The notes under the pieces are model-generated. The model ran no database searches. It was given only the letters and a program-made list of their open reading frames with translations, and was not told the origin of the DNA. 64,000 nt of DNA, from positions 1 to 64,000 of the forward strand of contig JAUNMR010000002.1 in assembly GCA_030537455.1 (NCBI GenBank). The letters are read 5' to 3'. The DNA comes from Planctomycetia bacterium (GTDB lineage: Bacteria; Planctomycetota; Planctomycetia; Pirellulales; Thermoguttaceae). This document shows, one piece after another, positions 19,701 to 27,530 of the stretch. A program made the position numbers and the translations under genes. Within the stretch, counting starts at the first letter, position 1; each line of letters starts with the position of its first letter.

Positions 19701-19750
19701 GTAGCTAAGACTGTGACAATGGCTAACACGCAGGAAATGGTAAAATCCAT
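16742..19750 (-). CDS. TgpA-like membrane transglutaminase
   Basis: The protein is about 1002 residues from the chosen ATG at 19750 (MDFTISCVLAIV); a GTG 75 bases upstream lacks a binding site. It begins with several closely spaced membrane helices (about residues 1-190), followed by a long periplasmic region. A transglutaminase-like cysteine-protease core has 'GHCEYFAGALVMLLRAVG' (Cys near 653), 'DAHAWVEAY' (His near 697) and 'WLRLDATPSSD' (Asp). One more membrane helix near residue 860 leads to a cytoplasmic C-terminal domain like DUF4129. This order (DUF3488, transglutaminase, DUF4129) is the TgpA family. In many bacteria it neighbours a MoxR ATPase and a DUF58 protein, but neither is here. 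Confidence 0.85.
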   Translation of the reverse strand: MDFTISCVLAIVTVLATFMLQLCDDHLKSNASAIIGVATFITIASALYWVDYKKKFTLSKRICNILIVLVVVLQLKPLLSSRDEFLAFSIANILASLQAILFLQRKTLRTSYQILSISFIEVAVGAVFQRSSLFVLTLPLYAILAFTCISLLFIWGERKFYSERITLKNRFIGNRTLKMITVEEPAVETPIEAFDAFNNEAALSFAHHAHKDDQLRFFRKPSTLPVQFDLPYFRRFALGSFYVFLFASIVFWFFPRLDEFGFGELRFSEINWGRSSAGLTQTGFRDQIELGDLGPAIDSHATVMSVRFVNMTQPEVPPSLNIHSPIYFRGSALTQYNDRKWIVLNDKTPKLDVNQLRYALANRTVADPDYILSSLLENSSETQSPPTNQPSDSRYPQNNNMPQRQLRSVFQWNFNPAPSLSQGSSSTSNQNGWPPSYRRVTHEPTLGFAPQTLSVAYLYDGFESFNSLTEVAQQLLRDNVDISTIKYDARGELIGIDSDQKALDVATVFMISPYYLIKSDQQLQRTESFGTRINFANRRDFHQPPRTNVHSWSVSTAFQRGEMARLTPNQELVWPYIDQYLEIDQDFFPQLCQLAQQWDEESQIPQENFIARALYFENKLRNTGMFQYNRSGVERDPFVDPLEDFVSVHRAGHCEYFAGALVMLLRAVGIPARVVVGFVTYPTDDGKPVTVRQSDAHAWVEAYIPTDKLPKKDSPFSHLFAGSSTDSNGNSCLPDNVKEWPTDGAWLRLDATPSSDRDAERPSTLALGIFTWSNFFKSFGHDYVLNFNGAQQMRSVYEPILRLLRKLLHLLRSLAHNLSFLKIILDQFYQAFDDVLHGNLTPVSLMRIVLIVSLVVATPYLSIKLFLRARRKVKTLLLEKKQQEILAAQLRNNEALQLNLRLEEALGRIFKTTRSPWETSREFITRCIHINEDRVQLIQQTIQSQPTSESEIDSLSPSAIKLITNFVERYYRSQFGMVPMTLKEKQAWNDQFQSLGLFTANS

Positions 19751-19970
19751 TGGACTTCTCGTATAAAAGTTGGCGCATAAGCGAACAGGAATCTGTCGAG
19801 ACGAAAGGAAACACAAGGGTTTCACGTCGCAACGAATAGCTGTTTGGGATGAAATCGGCGCACGCGAAAGTTAGATGACGTAATTATCGCACGTTAATTT
19901 ATAGATACGACCGACGAGTACAAATGTTTTACCGTTGGGCGTATAGCGACATAGTAACGAACGCTTTGAA

Positions 19971-20882
19971 TTAGTCAAACATAGCGTCGACAAAAGTATT
20001 GGGATCAAAGACGTCGAAGTCGGTTTCTGCTTCTCCCAGACCAATGTATTTCACGGGCAGACCGAGTTGTCGTCGAATCGCTACGGCCACGCCGCCTTTA
20101 GCAGTTCCATCGAGTTTCGTGAGAATAATACCAGTACAGGCGACGACTTCGGAGAATTTCTTTGCCTGACTCAGACCGTTCTGCCCGGTTGTAGCGTCAA
20201 GAACAAGAAAGGTTTCATGCGGGGCGTCTGGAATCTGTTTGCCGATTACGCGCTTGATCTTTTCCAACTCGTTCATGAGGTTTTTCTGGGTCTGCAAACG
20301 TCCGGCCGTGTCAATGACGCACAGATTCGCGTTGGTCGCGAGCGCGTGTGCTACGGCGCGATGCGCCACGCTTGCTGGATCGCTCTGAGGAGCGCCTGTC
20401 ACGATCTCGACGCCGAGACGTTCAGCCCAAATCGTGAGCTGGTCGACCGCTGCGGCGCGAAAGGTATCCGCCGCGCCTAAAACTACTTTTAATCCGCGCT
20501 CCTTCATTGCTTTGGCGAGCTTAGCGATACTGGTCGTTTTACCACTGCCATTAACGCCGCAGACCAGAATGATGGTCGGACCGGATTCAGCAAATCGGAT
20601 TTCCGGCGTCTCTTGCGCCATGAGCGACTTTAATTTGCTCTTGATGACGTCAACGACGTCGTCCTTTAAAACAACACGACCGCGAAATTGTTCTTTAATC
20701 TCGCCGACAACTTCGCGCGCACACTCCACGCCCATATCGGTGCGTAGGAGCGTCTCTTGAAGTTCATTGAGAAAGACTGCGTCGACCAGTCGACCATCCG
20801 ACTTAAACAGGTCGCGAACATCTGTTTGCAAAACCTTGACCGTACGGTCAAGACCTCTTTTGAGTTTATCAAATAGCCCCAT
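19971..20882 (-). CDS. ftsY: Signal recognition particle receptor FtsY
   Basis: The 303-residue protein is the NG core of FtsY without the acidic A domain of Escherichia coli. The N domain starts '[19 protein letters not shown]'. The G domain shows [15 protein letters not shown], '[11 protein letters not shown]', '[19 protein letters not shown]', '[10 protein letters not shown]' and 'YIGLGE'. It docks the SRP-ribosome complex at the membrane through paired GTP hydrolysis with Ffh. The gene follows nusB by 74 bases on the same strand and precedes the TgpA-like gene. Confidence 0.97.
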   Translation of the reverse strand: MGLFDKLKRGLDRTVKVLQTDVRDLFKSDGRLVDAVFLNELQETLLRTDMGVECAREVVGEIKEQFRGRVVLKDDVVDVIKSKLKSLMAQETPEIRFAESGPTIILVCGVNGSGKTTSIAKLAKAMKERGLKVVLGAADTFRAAAVDQLTIWAERLGVEIVTGAPQSDPASVAHRAVAHALATNANLCVIDTAGRLQTQKNLMNELEKIKRVIGKQIPDAPHETFLVLDATTGQNGLSQAKKFSEVVACTGIILTKLDGTAKGGVAVAIRRQLGLPVKYIGLGEAETDFDVFDPNTFVDAMFD

Positions 20883-20956
20883 GAGTAAATCCGTGATACA
20901 GCGTTAGTTAGCTCGTTTGGGTTACAATTTTAGCGTCGCATTTGCTTCAATGGGTT

Positions 20957-21433
20957 TTACGCTTCTTCAGGCGTGGATGTGATCTTATCGAGTACGCCGT
21001 TGACGAAGTTAGAGGAACCCTTGTCGCCAAATTGATTACTGAGATTGAGCGCTTCTGAAATGACGATTGCACGCGGCGTTTGAACGAAACGTATTTCGTA
21101 AGCCGCCATACGTAATATATTACGCTCGATCGGTGATAGACGCGCAATGGTTCTGGATTTATCAAGCGCTTTTAGAATAAGATCGTCGACCTCGACATGT
21201 CGGTCGTGATAACCTTCAACGAGGAGCTTTGAAAATTCAATGATCGCCTGACGTTCTTCACCGGAGATCATTTCAGATGTGTCGCAATATAGTTCAAATA
21301 AGCGCGTCCAGCGATTGTCGTCCTGTTCCGGAGCAATCTCATCCTGATAAAGCGCCTGAAAAGCTAAGACTCGACTGATTTTGCGCAAACGCGCTACTGA
21401 TTTTTGCTTGGGGGTGTTCTTCTTGTCGCTCAT
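20957..21433 (-). CDS. nusB: Transcription antitermination factor NusB
   Basis: The 158-residue protein is an all-helical NusB. It has 'SRVLAFQALYQDEIAPEQ' near the start, the middle 'LILKALDKSRTIARLSPIER', and the typical C-terminus 'NILRMAAYEIRF', 'AIVISEALNLSNQFGDKGS' and 'FVNGVLDKI'. With NusE (S10) it binds boxA RNA and supports antitermination of ribosomal RNA operons. It sits between ribH and ftsY; ribH-nusB neighbours are common in bacteria. Confidence 0.96.
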   Translation of the reverse strand: MSDKKNTPKQKSVARLRKISRVLAFQALYQDEIAPEQDDNRWTRLFELYCDTSEMISGEERQAIIEFSKLLVEGYHDRHVEVDDLILKALDKSRTIARLSPIERNILRMAAYEIRFVQTPRAIVISEALNLSNQFGDKGSSNFVNGVLDKITSTPEEA

Positions 21434-21535
21434 AGTGAGTGTCGCCGACAGGAGTTGGGACGCACGCGATTCATAGGATAGGCAACGGAAAATGCTGGAG
21501 ACGAGGCGTATTGCGTCTTAATACTACTGGAATAA

Positions 21536-21594
21536 GTACGAAAGACAAGTCAATTCAGTAGAGTTTAAGTTTTTACTGACCATGTCTTTCGTAC
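21536..21594 (-). other. Long-armed inverted repeat between ribH and nusB
   Basis: GTACGAAAGACA (21536-21547) matches TGTCTTTCGTAC (21583-21594) perfectly. An inner TCAGTA/TACTGA pair lies in the 35-base loop. On the minus strand no T tract follows, so it may attenuate or process the ribH-nusB transcript rather than end it. Confidence 0.6.
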
Positions 21595-21643
21595 ATGCAA
21601 TTGAATTCAGATAAACACGCAGGAGCGTGGCTCCGAACGATTG

Positions 21644-22483
21644 TTATCGTTTTTTACTCGGTTTGCCGCCTTTACCGCCCTTGCCGCCTTTACTGGGGAA
21701 AGAACCGCCTTTACCGCCACGCGAGCTTTGAGCATGCTTGCTACCGCCGGGACGATGAGACGATTTATCAGCGTTTCCACGATTGGAGTGGAAAGACTTT
21801 GGGCGTTCTTTGGGGCTGTGGGAAAATTCTCCAGGCGTCCAGGGGAGCTCAGCGTCCTCTTCTTCATCGTCTTCGTCGTCCTGAAATTCGTCTTGATAGT
21901 CGAACATACCGTCGGAAAGGCGTTTAGAATTCCGGACAATGGAGGCGAGGAAGTCGTTTGAGTCGCCTTCTCCTTCCGGTTGAGGAAGTTTGTCGAGTAG
22001 GTCGAGCATTTCCAGAGCCGCTTCGGCCGCTTCGGCGCCTTTATTGCCAGGTTGTTCTCCTAACGCTTTGTCTTTTCCGACTTCTGCTTGACCGGAACGC
22101 GCCAAGGCTTGTTCCACGTTTAAGCATGTCAGCATGCCGAAAATCACCGGAATACCATATTCCGCGCCGATACGAGCAAGTTGGGAACTTACTGCAGAGT
22201 TAATATATTCGTCGTGAGGGGTTTCGCCTTTGATAACGCAACCGAGGCAGATAATCGCGGCATAGCGTTGGTCGCTGGCCATATATTCGGCAATGGTAGG
22301 GATTTCAAAAGCGCCGGGAACACGCGCGACAACGATCTGATCTTCATCCACCATATACTCGCGGAGTTTACCCAACGCGCCTTCCAGGAGCTTTTCAGTG
22401 ATCGTTTGATTAAATCGTGCGACGATAATTGCAATAGCGCCTTCAACGCTCGGCGCACAGGGATGACCTTCAAAAAGTTGCAT
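21644..22483 (-). CDS. ribH: 6,7-dimethyl-8-ribityllumazine synthase with glycine/lysine-rich tail
   Basis: Residues 1 to about 165 are lumazine synthase, the penultimate step of riboflavin synthesis. Landmarks are 'IAIIVARFNQTITEKLLEGA', 'RVPGAFEIP', 'CLGCVIKGETPHDEYI' with the catalytic His near residue 90, and 'GNKGAEAAEAALEM'. Normal enzymes stop there, at about 155-165 residues. This one continues for about 110 residues: an acidic patch ('FQDDEDDEEEDAE'), a Ser/His/Arg-rich stretch, and a final 'GGKGGKGGKPSKKR'. Lumazine synthase often forms 60-subunit cages, so a tail would be displayed many times (inference). It follows the Rho-like gene by 76 bases. Confidence 0.93.
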   Translation of the reverse strand: MQLFEGHPCAPSVEGAIAIIVARFNQTITEKLLEGALGKLREYMVDEDQIVVARVPGAFEIPTIAEYMASDQRYAAIICLGCVIKGETPHDEYINSAVSSQLARIGAEYGIPVIFGMLTCLNVEQALARSGQAEVGKDKALGEQPGNKGAEAAEAALEMLDLLDKLPQPEGEGDSNDFLASIVRNSKRLSDGMFDYQDEFQDDEDDEEEDAELPWTPGEFSHSPKERPKSFHSNRGNADKSSHRPGGSKHAQSSRGGKGGSFPSKGGKGGKGGKPSKKR

Positions 22484-22559
22484 GAGTTTGTCTTATAGGG
22501 GTATTCGAATCTCACGGGGATCGGAGAATTCTTGACGTTTCTTTTTGTGAAAATGGAGA

Positions 22560-25037
22560 TTAGCTGTTGAACGAATCGAACAATTCATCGTTGCTAGCGG
22601 TTTCATTGAGCTTGGAATTGAAGAACTCTTGCGCTTCATCGGGGGTAAGCTCTTTGAGTTTGTTCCAGAACGCAACGTAAGCTTGATAGCGATAGGCGTC
22701 GATGAAATCGCGGCAGTCTCCGACAGAACTCTTAGCGCAGTTGACGATAACGTTTCCGCTAGGAGTCGTTAAGTCGCTTTCCAAAAAGACTTCAGCGTTT
22801 ACAAAGGACTGTAACGCTTCGTGGATGACGTTGTATTCCGGAATTTGCTCATTGCTTTTAACCATGCCGATGATCGTAAGGGAGCCGCCACGATTGATTT
22901 GACGCGAGGAACTAAGGAGTTTGCGAGGACGGTGGAACGCTTGTTCGAGGATTGGATTGTTCTCGTCCTTGTCCTTATCTTTGTCCTTACTAGCTTTATC
23001 CTTATCTTTGCTCGATTTGCTTGCTTCAAGAGCTTTGAGCGCTTGGTTCCAGGATTGTGTTAGGGTGGTCATTGAATCAACGAAAAGAACCACGTCGTGA
23101 CCGTATTCCACAAGGCGCTTGGCTTTTTCCAAAACCAGTTCAGAGACTTGAAGGTGGCGCGCGGCCGGTTCGCCAAAGGTGGCTCCAACGATTTCGCAAT
23201 TCGGGGAAGAATTTTCCTTACGCAGGAAGGTCAAATCCTCGGGTTGCGACTCGATAAGCAACGCTAGAACGTATATATCGGGTTGATTTGCCACAGCCCC
23301 TTGAATAAGCTTATTGAGGAATTTTGGTTTGTCGAGGTGCGGTGGAGTGACGAGTAAAGCGCGTTGTCCAAAGGCAAGCGGGGCGACCAAATCGATTGAA
23401 CGCAAGTCGAGATCTGGCGCGTTGGAATCGGAATTTGGAAGAGTCGCCTCAAACTTGAGTTGGCGACTTGGACGCACGTCGATTAGGTCGTCAAAGAAGG
23501 GCTTGGTATCGAGTTCTTCCGGCGCCAGACCATTGATTTGATCGATGTGTAATAGCGCGAAGTAGCGCTCGCTTTCCTTAGGCGGACGGATTTGACCTGA
23601 AATTGTCAAACCAGAACGTAGGTGGAAACGCCTAATTTGACTGGGAGAAATGTAAATATCGTCGGGGCAGGAGAGGTAGTTTGCCTTGGCGCTACGGAGG
23701 AAGCCAAATTCATCGGGGAGAATTTCAAGCGTTCCCTCGCCGTCGATGAGACCGGCGCTATCGATTTTTTCACGAAGGACGCGCACAATTGGAGCGTCGT
23801 CGCCATTGGACGTTTGCTCGCCCATCTGTCGACGCGCTTCGGCCACCAATTCTGACGTCGACATCGACATGTAGCGTTGCACTTCGCTGGAGAGGACTTC
23901 CGGCTCTTGACTCGTACTGGTTGAAGCGACGACGTCCTTGATTTCTCCTCTTTTCCCAGCGCTCCAAGTGTTGCGACCGCGATTGGCGTTACGATTCTTA
24001 TAGCGTTTAAGCGCGAGGGATTCCGCCAAAGATAACGGTTCGCCACGTTTGCCAAGCGCGCCAATAGTGGGTTCAAGACTGCTGGGAGAGCGTCGTCCGT
24101 GACGCTGGGCGCTAGATTCATTGGATTTGCCAAACGAACCGCCACTACGCTTGTTGGCGCCGGAACTACCGCCGAAGCGTGCGTCGCGTTGACGAGTGGC
24201 GTTGCGTTGAGAACCGGCGTTACGATCGTAACTACGACCGGACGACGTGCCATAGGACGACGCGTTGTAATCGTGTCCGCCAGAGTAACGAGAATAGGAA
24301 TAATTCGCGCCACGCGTGGGGGGAGCGGTACGTTCGTCTCGATTATAAGGGCGATAGTTTGAGTTTCTCGCCGGACCGCTGCCACTGCCACGATAGGAAC
24401 TGGCGTCACGGTAGGCGCTCTGTCGGTATCCGTCGTCGCGGCGCACGCCGCCGGGAACGGAACGAGAGTATGACTGGTCACGGTAGGCGCCGTCCGGTCT
24501 GTCACTACGGCGACGATCGTCTTGAGTGTAAGATTGACGAGCGCCGCGGTATGTTGGGCGATTATCAGTGTGGTAAGAACTTTGAGCGGCACGATAGTCG
24601 CCGTTCAATCCGCTGTTGTAGCGATCGCGAGAGGAGTCAGGGGCACGGCGTTCGTATCTGTCATAGCGATCGGTACGACTGGGGTAAGAGTCGTATCCGC
24701 CACGACTATAACCGCTGCGATCTTCCTGACGTCCCCAGGAGTCACGTCCCCAGGAAGAACGATCTTGCATGCTGGAGGAGGGGTATGGGTTGCGTGGTCG
24801 GTCGTCGGTGTATTCGACCGAATACGGAGTGGACGGAGGCGTTTGCGAAGTTGCGCCGTCCGTTGGGGCGCCATGGATATCGTAGGAAGAATCTTTGTTG
24901 ACTTCTTCAGCGATTTTGTCCCAGGAGTCCGCGCGTTGGCGTTCTTCTGAGGACTGCGATGATTGGCGTGGTACGGAGCGACGATAACCTTGGTTGGAGT
25001 CGTCATTGGATCTATTTTCGCTGTCGTTTGAATTCAT
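22560..25037 (-). CDS. Divergent Rho-family protein with long disordered N-terminus and degraded ATPase site
   Basis: The protein is about 825 residues; the ATG at 25037 has GGAG 7 bases upstream. Residues 1 to about 350 are low complexity, dominated by Ser, Arg, Tyr, Asp and Gly ('SRDRYNSGLNGDYRAAQ'). From about residue 430 it is clearly Rho: 'LEILPDEFGFLRSAKANYL', 'DDIYISPSQIRRFHLRSG' and 'GQIRPPKESERYFALL' preserve the primary RNA-binding domain. The motor domain is degraded. The Walker A region reads PPHLDKPKFL where Rho has PPKAGKTMLL. The stretch equivalent to IDERPEEV is IESQPEDL, losing catalytic Glu and Arg. The R-loop 'FKGTGN' and the 'RKIAEKRVFPAID' region with the arginine finger are absent. 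A Lys/Asp-rich insertion (about 22955-23030) replaces the Q-loop. It probably binds RNA but is unlikely to be an ordinary translocating terminator. Confidence 0.85.
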   Translation of the reverse strand: MNSNDSENRSNDDSNQGYRRSVPRQSSQSSEERQRADSWDKIAEEVNKDSSYDIHGAPTDGATSQTPPSTPYSVEYTDDRPRNPYPSSSMQDRSSWGRDSWGRQEDRSGYSRGGYDSYPSRTDRYDRYERRAPDSSRDRYNSGLNGDYRAAQSSYHTDNRPTYRGARQSYTQDDRRRSDRPDGAYRDQSYSRSVPGGVRRDDGYRQSAYRDASSYRGSGSGPARNSNYRPYNRDERTAPPTRGANYSYSRYSGGHDYNASSYGTSSGRSYDRNAGSQRNATRQRDARFGGSSGANKRSGGSFGKSNESSAQRHGRRSPSSLEPTIGALGKRGEPLSLAESLALKRYKNRNANRGRNTWSAGKRGEIKDVVASTSTSQEPEVLSSEVQRYMSMSTSELVAEARRQMGEQTSNGDDAPIVRVLREKIDSAGLIDGEGTLEILPDEFGFLRSAKANYLSCPDDIYISPSQIRRFHLRSGLTISGQIRPPKESERYFALLHIDQINGLAPEELDTKPFFDDLIDVRPSRQLKFEATLPNSDSNAPDLDLRSIDLVAPLAFGQRALLVTPPHLDKPKFLNKLIQGAVANQPDIYVLALLIESQPEDLTFLRKENSSPNCEIVGATFGEPAARHLQVSELVLEKAKRLVEYGHDVVLFVDSMTTLTQSWNQALKALEASKSSKDKDKASKDKDKDKDENNPILEQAFHRPRKLLSSSRQINRGGSLTIIGMVKSNEQIPEYNVIHEALQSFVNAEVFLESDLTTPSGNVIVNCAKSSVGDCRDFIDAYRYQAYVAFWNKLKELTPDEAQEFFNSKLNETASNDELFDSFNS

Positions 25038-25209
25038 GTGTAAGCTCCGAGATAGCGGCACAGACGGGAAAGCGGAAGGTCGTTCCTGAAAAGATTCCTA
25101 CTTAGGGGGCGCATAAAAAAAGCGTTTCCTGTTAGTGCAAATGCTTTTAAAATGTAGTCGTTGCTGTAATGGCATAGGTATTGGCTTTAGCGCGTAAGCT
25201 CTCGTTAAT

Positions 25210-25264
25210 AAAAAGGCGAAGCGACCGTTTAATAAGGCGTTTGCCTTGGACGATTCGCATTTTT
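25210..25264 (-). terminator. Probable terminator of coaE
   Basis: Read on the minus strand, AAAAATGCGAA and TTCGCCTTTTT form the outer stem, with an inner AAGGC/GCCTT hairpin. The last five T residues are at 25214-25210. It lies about 160 bases beyond coaE and before the Rho-like gene. The rest of 25038-25422 shows no gene. Confidence 0.55.
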
Positions 25265-25422
25265 ATGGGAACTCAATTGAGCTTCGTGCACGACACAAAA
25301 GGAGGTTCGGCGGGAATGCTCGTAAAACGAGGCGTTGTCGTGCGTGTAAATTAACGCGTCCCCAAACTACCATAATCATATCAAAAAAAAAGAATGTGTG
25401 TAGGGGCGGCAGGCGATTGCTT

Positions 25423-26085
25423 CTAACCTGTCTGACGCAATAAGGTCAAAATCTTGGCGACTTGACGCGAAACGTCAGAATTGTCTTGGGAATCAATTAA
25501 AAAGGAAGCGCGTCGTTTTTTCTCTTCGATAGGCAGTTGAGAGGCTTCTCGACGGAAAAACTCCTCGCGACTCCAACCTCGTGCGAGCGCTCGCGTAAGA
25601 CGAAGCTCAGTTGGCGCGTCAACAAAGACGATATAATCGACTTGCTCCTGCCATCCCGCTTCGAGAAGTAGTGGCGCGTCAAGAATGACAACGCGAAATC
25701 CATCAATTTGTGAGTCTTTCTTTGTTGCTGTAATCCACGTACGAAAGAGTCGAAATATTTCGGGGTGCACGAGTGCGTTGAGTTCGTTAAGTTGCACGCG
25801 ACCCGCGTCGGAGTCCTGGAAAACAATGGCGGCTAGACTGGCGCGCAAAACGACCCCATTTTGATCAACTGCGCTCGGCCAGCGTGCTCTAAGTTTTTCA
25901 ACAAACTCCGGGACGCTATAAAGCTCGCGCGTCATAGCGTCGGCGTCGAATCGTAACGCGCCCTGACGCTGAAACTCCGTCGTGACGTGACTTTTACCCG
26001 ATGCGATACCGCCGATGATCCCTAATACAGGATCCGAACCCCATTTAAATCGCGACGGCGAACTACAGTTACTTTTGTTTGACAT
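25423..26085 (-). CDS. coaE: Dephospho-CoA kinase
   Basis: The 220-residue protein has the P-loop GGIASGKS near residue 25, followed by 'GALRFDADAMTRELY', 'LNALVHPEIF', 'VVILDAPLLLEAGWQEQVDYI' and 'RLTRALARGWSREEFFRREASQ'. It phosphorylates the ribose 3'-hydroxyl of dephospho-CoA, the last step of coenzyme A synthesis. Length and motifs are ordinary. From memory, coaE next to rho is a common arrangement in Planctomycetota, which suggests the neighbouring Rho occupies the usual rho position. Confidence 0.95.
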   Translation of the reverse strand: MSNKSNCSSPSRFKWGSDPVLGIIGGIASGKSHVTTEFQRQGALRFDADAMTRELYSVPEFVEKLRARWPSAVDQNGVVLRASLAAIVFQDSDAGRVQLNELNALVHPEIFRLFRTWITATKKDSQIDGFRVVILDAPLLLEAGWQEQVDYIVFVDAPTELRLTRALARGWSREEFFRREASQLPIEEKKRRASFLIDSQDNSDVSRQVAKILTLLRQTG

Positions 26086-26302
26086 GGCGGCGATTATACT
26101 TATGTAGGTATTTTATCAGTGAATGATGACGGGCGCCTCCGCGTTGGCATTCTTTGACGCCAACTTTTATTATTATCATGAGTCGACAAGAAACATCAAG
26201 TGTCGATTTGTTACTACCGTGCAATAGGTTGTGAAAGACGAACCCCATTGGTCTTGCAGAAGGTCGTTCTTCGGACGTGCTTTTTATTTTTTATCTATCG
26301 GT

Positions 26303-26308
26303 TATAAT
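26303..26308 (+). promoter_or_regulatory. -10 element of the rhomboid gene promoter
   Basis: A consensus TATAAT lies 116 bases before the rhomboid start. The -35 region is only T-rich. The rest of 26086-26424 holds nothing else I can support. Confidence 0.35.
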
Positions 26309-26424
26309 GAGGAAACTGCGCGTTGTATCGCGTCGAATACACAACTGGACGAATCTCATCGGTCAGAGTGCGTTGCTGATTTGCGACGTTATGCTGACGT
26401 TGTTACATATGATTGGGAAGCCTT

Positions 26425-27333
26425 ATGAGTCTGAGTGATCGAGACTATTATGATGAAGAAGAGCGACGCGAATCGAAAGTTTCGCGTTTTAACAGCTGGT
26501 CTGCCGTTTTGATTGTGATTCTTTTGAACGTTGGTCTGTATTTCTTGAACCAGCTAACGGGCGATCAACTCTTTGCTAGGATGACGCTTTATAGTCAAAC
26601 GATTGGAGAGCCACTACACTGGTATCAGTTTTTAACTTACGGTTTTGCACACAATCCGAACGACTTCATGCATATTCTTTGTAATATGCTTGCTCTCTTC
26701 TTTTTGGGCGTGCCGGTTGAGCGTCGTTACGGAAAACGCGAGTTTCTCACATTTTACCTATTGGCGATTGTCTTTAGCGGCGTGGCGTGGGGAGTTTTGA
26801 ATTACGGCGCTCCAGTAGCAATCCTCGGCGCTTCTGGCGGCGTTTCAGCCATAGTGATTCTTTTCGCATTTAACTATCCTCGTAGTATTGTCTATCTTAT
26901 GGGGATTATTCCAATCCCTGCGTGGCTTTTGGGCGTTTTGTTTGTTGTGGGCGACGCCTATCAGGCGACTCATGGGTTTGACAATATCGCGCACGACGCA
27001 CATCTTTTCGGCGCGGCGTTTGCCTGTCTGTATTACCTTAGCGGTATTGAAATTACTCGATTGCGCTTTGGAGCGCCTCGACGAAGCGCCAGTAACAGAA
27101 GCGCGAAGAGTCGAAAAGAGGAGTATCGTAAGTTTCGTCTTCGTACTCACTCAACGCCGATTGACGACGACTCGACAGTCGCCAATCCGCGTTACATGTC
27201 CTTCGAACGGCTCAAGGCGGAAGTCGATCGTATCCTTAAAAAGTATTCCGAAACCGGCAAGGATAGTTTGACAGAGCTGGAACGCGAGACTCTGGAGTAT
27301 GCGAGCGAGGAATATCAGAAGCACAAACGCTGA
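26425..27333 (+). CDS. Rhomboid family intramembrane serine protease
   Basis: The protein is about 302 residues from the ATG at 26425; an in-frame TTG at 26413 is less likely. After a charged cytoplasmic start, a first helix ('WSAVLIVILLNVGLYFL') is followed by 'FAHNPNDFMHILCNMLALFF', with the conserved His and Asn of the rhomboid oxyanion region. The catalytic Ser lies in 'ILGASGGVSAIVI' near residue 140. The catalytic His is in 'NIAHDAHLFGAAFACLYY' near residue 195. About 90 soluble, charged residues follow the last helix. It cleaves membrane proteins within or near their transmembrane segments; the substrate is unknown. Confidence 0.92.
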   Translation: MSLSDRDYYDEEERRESKVSRFNSWSAVLIVILLNVGLYFLNQLTGDQLFARMTLYSQTIGEPLHWYQFLTYGFAHNPNDFMHILCNMLALFFLGVPVERRYGKREFLTFYLLAIVFSGVAWGVLNYGAPVAILGASGGVSAIVILFAFNYPRSIVYLMGIIPIPAWLLGVLFVVGDAYQATHGFDNIAHDAHLFGAAFACLYYLSGIEITRLRFGAPRRSASNRSAKSRKEEYRKFRLRTHSTPIDDDSTVANPRYMSFERLKAEVDRILKKYSETGKDSLTELERETLEYASEEYQKHKR

Positions 27334-27424
27334 TTTTCCCTACTCAGAACGCCACGCCTGTTTCAGATCGTTTGGTCGTGTTAGACAGTGTGAACTCCTT
27401 TTGCGACAAGTCCCTGACGTAGCC

Positions 27425-27454
27425 TTTGCATTTCTCAAGTCGACGTCGTATAAT
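27425..27454 (+). promoter_or_regulatory. Promoter for the sialidase-like gene
   Basis: TTTGCA (27425-27430), an 18-base spacer and a consensus TATAAT (27449-27454). Transcription would start near 27461, and the leader contains an AGAGCGC/GCGCTCT hairpin. Confidence 0.45.
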
Positions 27455-27530
27455 TTAGTTAGAGCGCCAACTGTGGCGCGCGGTGCGCTCTGTTATAAGC
27501 GTCGTCTAATCTTTCAGACGGAGAGTTTGT

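Noticed and set aside
22484-22559. Possible FMN riboswitch before ribH
   Set aside because: The 76-base gap lacks the conserved FMN riboswitch segments, and ribH follows the Rho-like gene directly.
22955-23030. Short-period repeat resembling a simple-sequence or CRISPR-like array
   Set aside because: It encodes the Lys/Asp-rich insertion of the Rho-like protein. There are no spacers or conserved direct repeats of CRISPR length.
26231-26428. 65-codon open frame before the rhomboid gene
   Set aside because: It overlaps the predicted promoter and the rhomboid start, has no binding site, and its composition is not protein-like.
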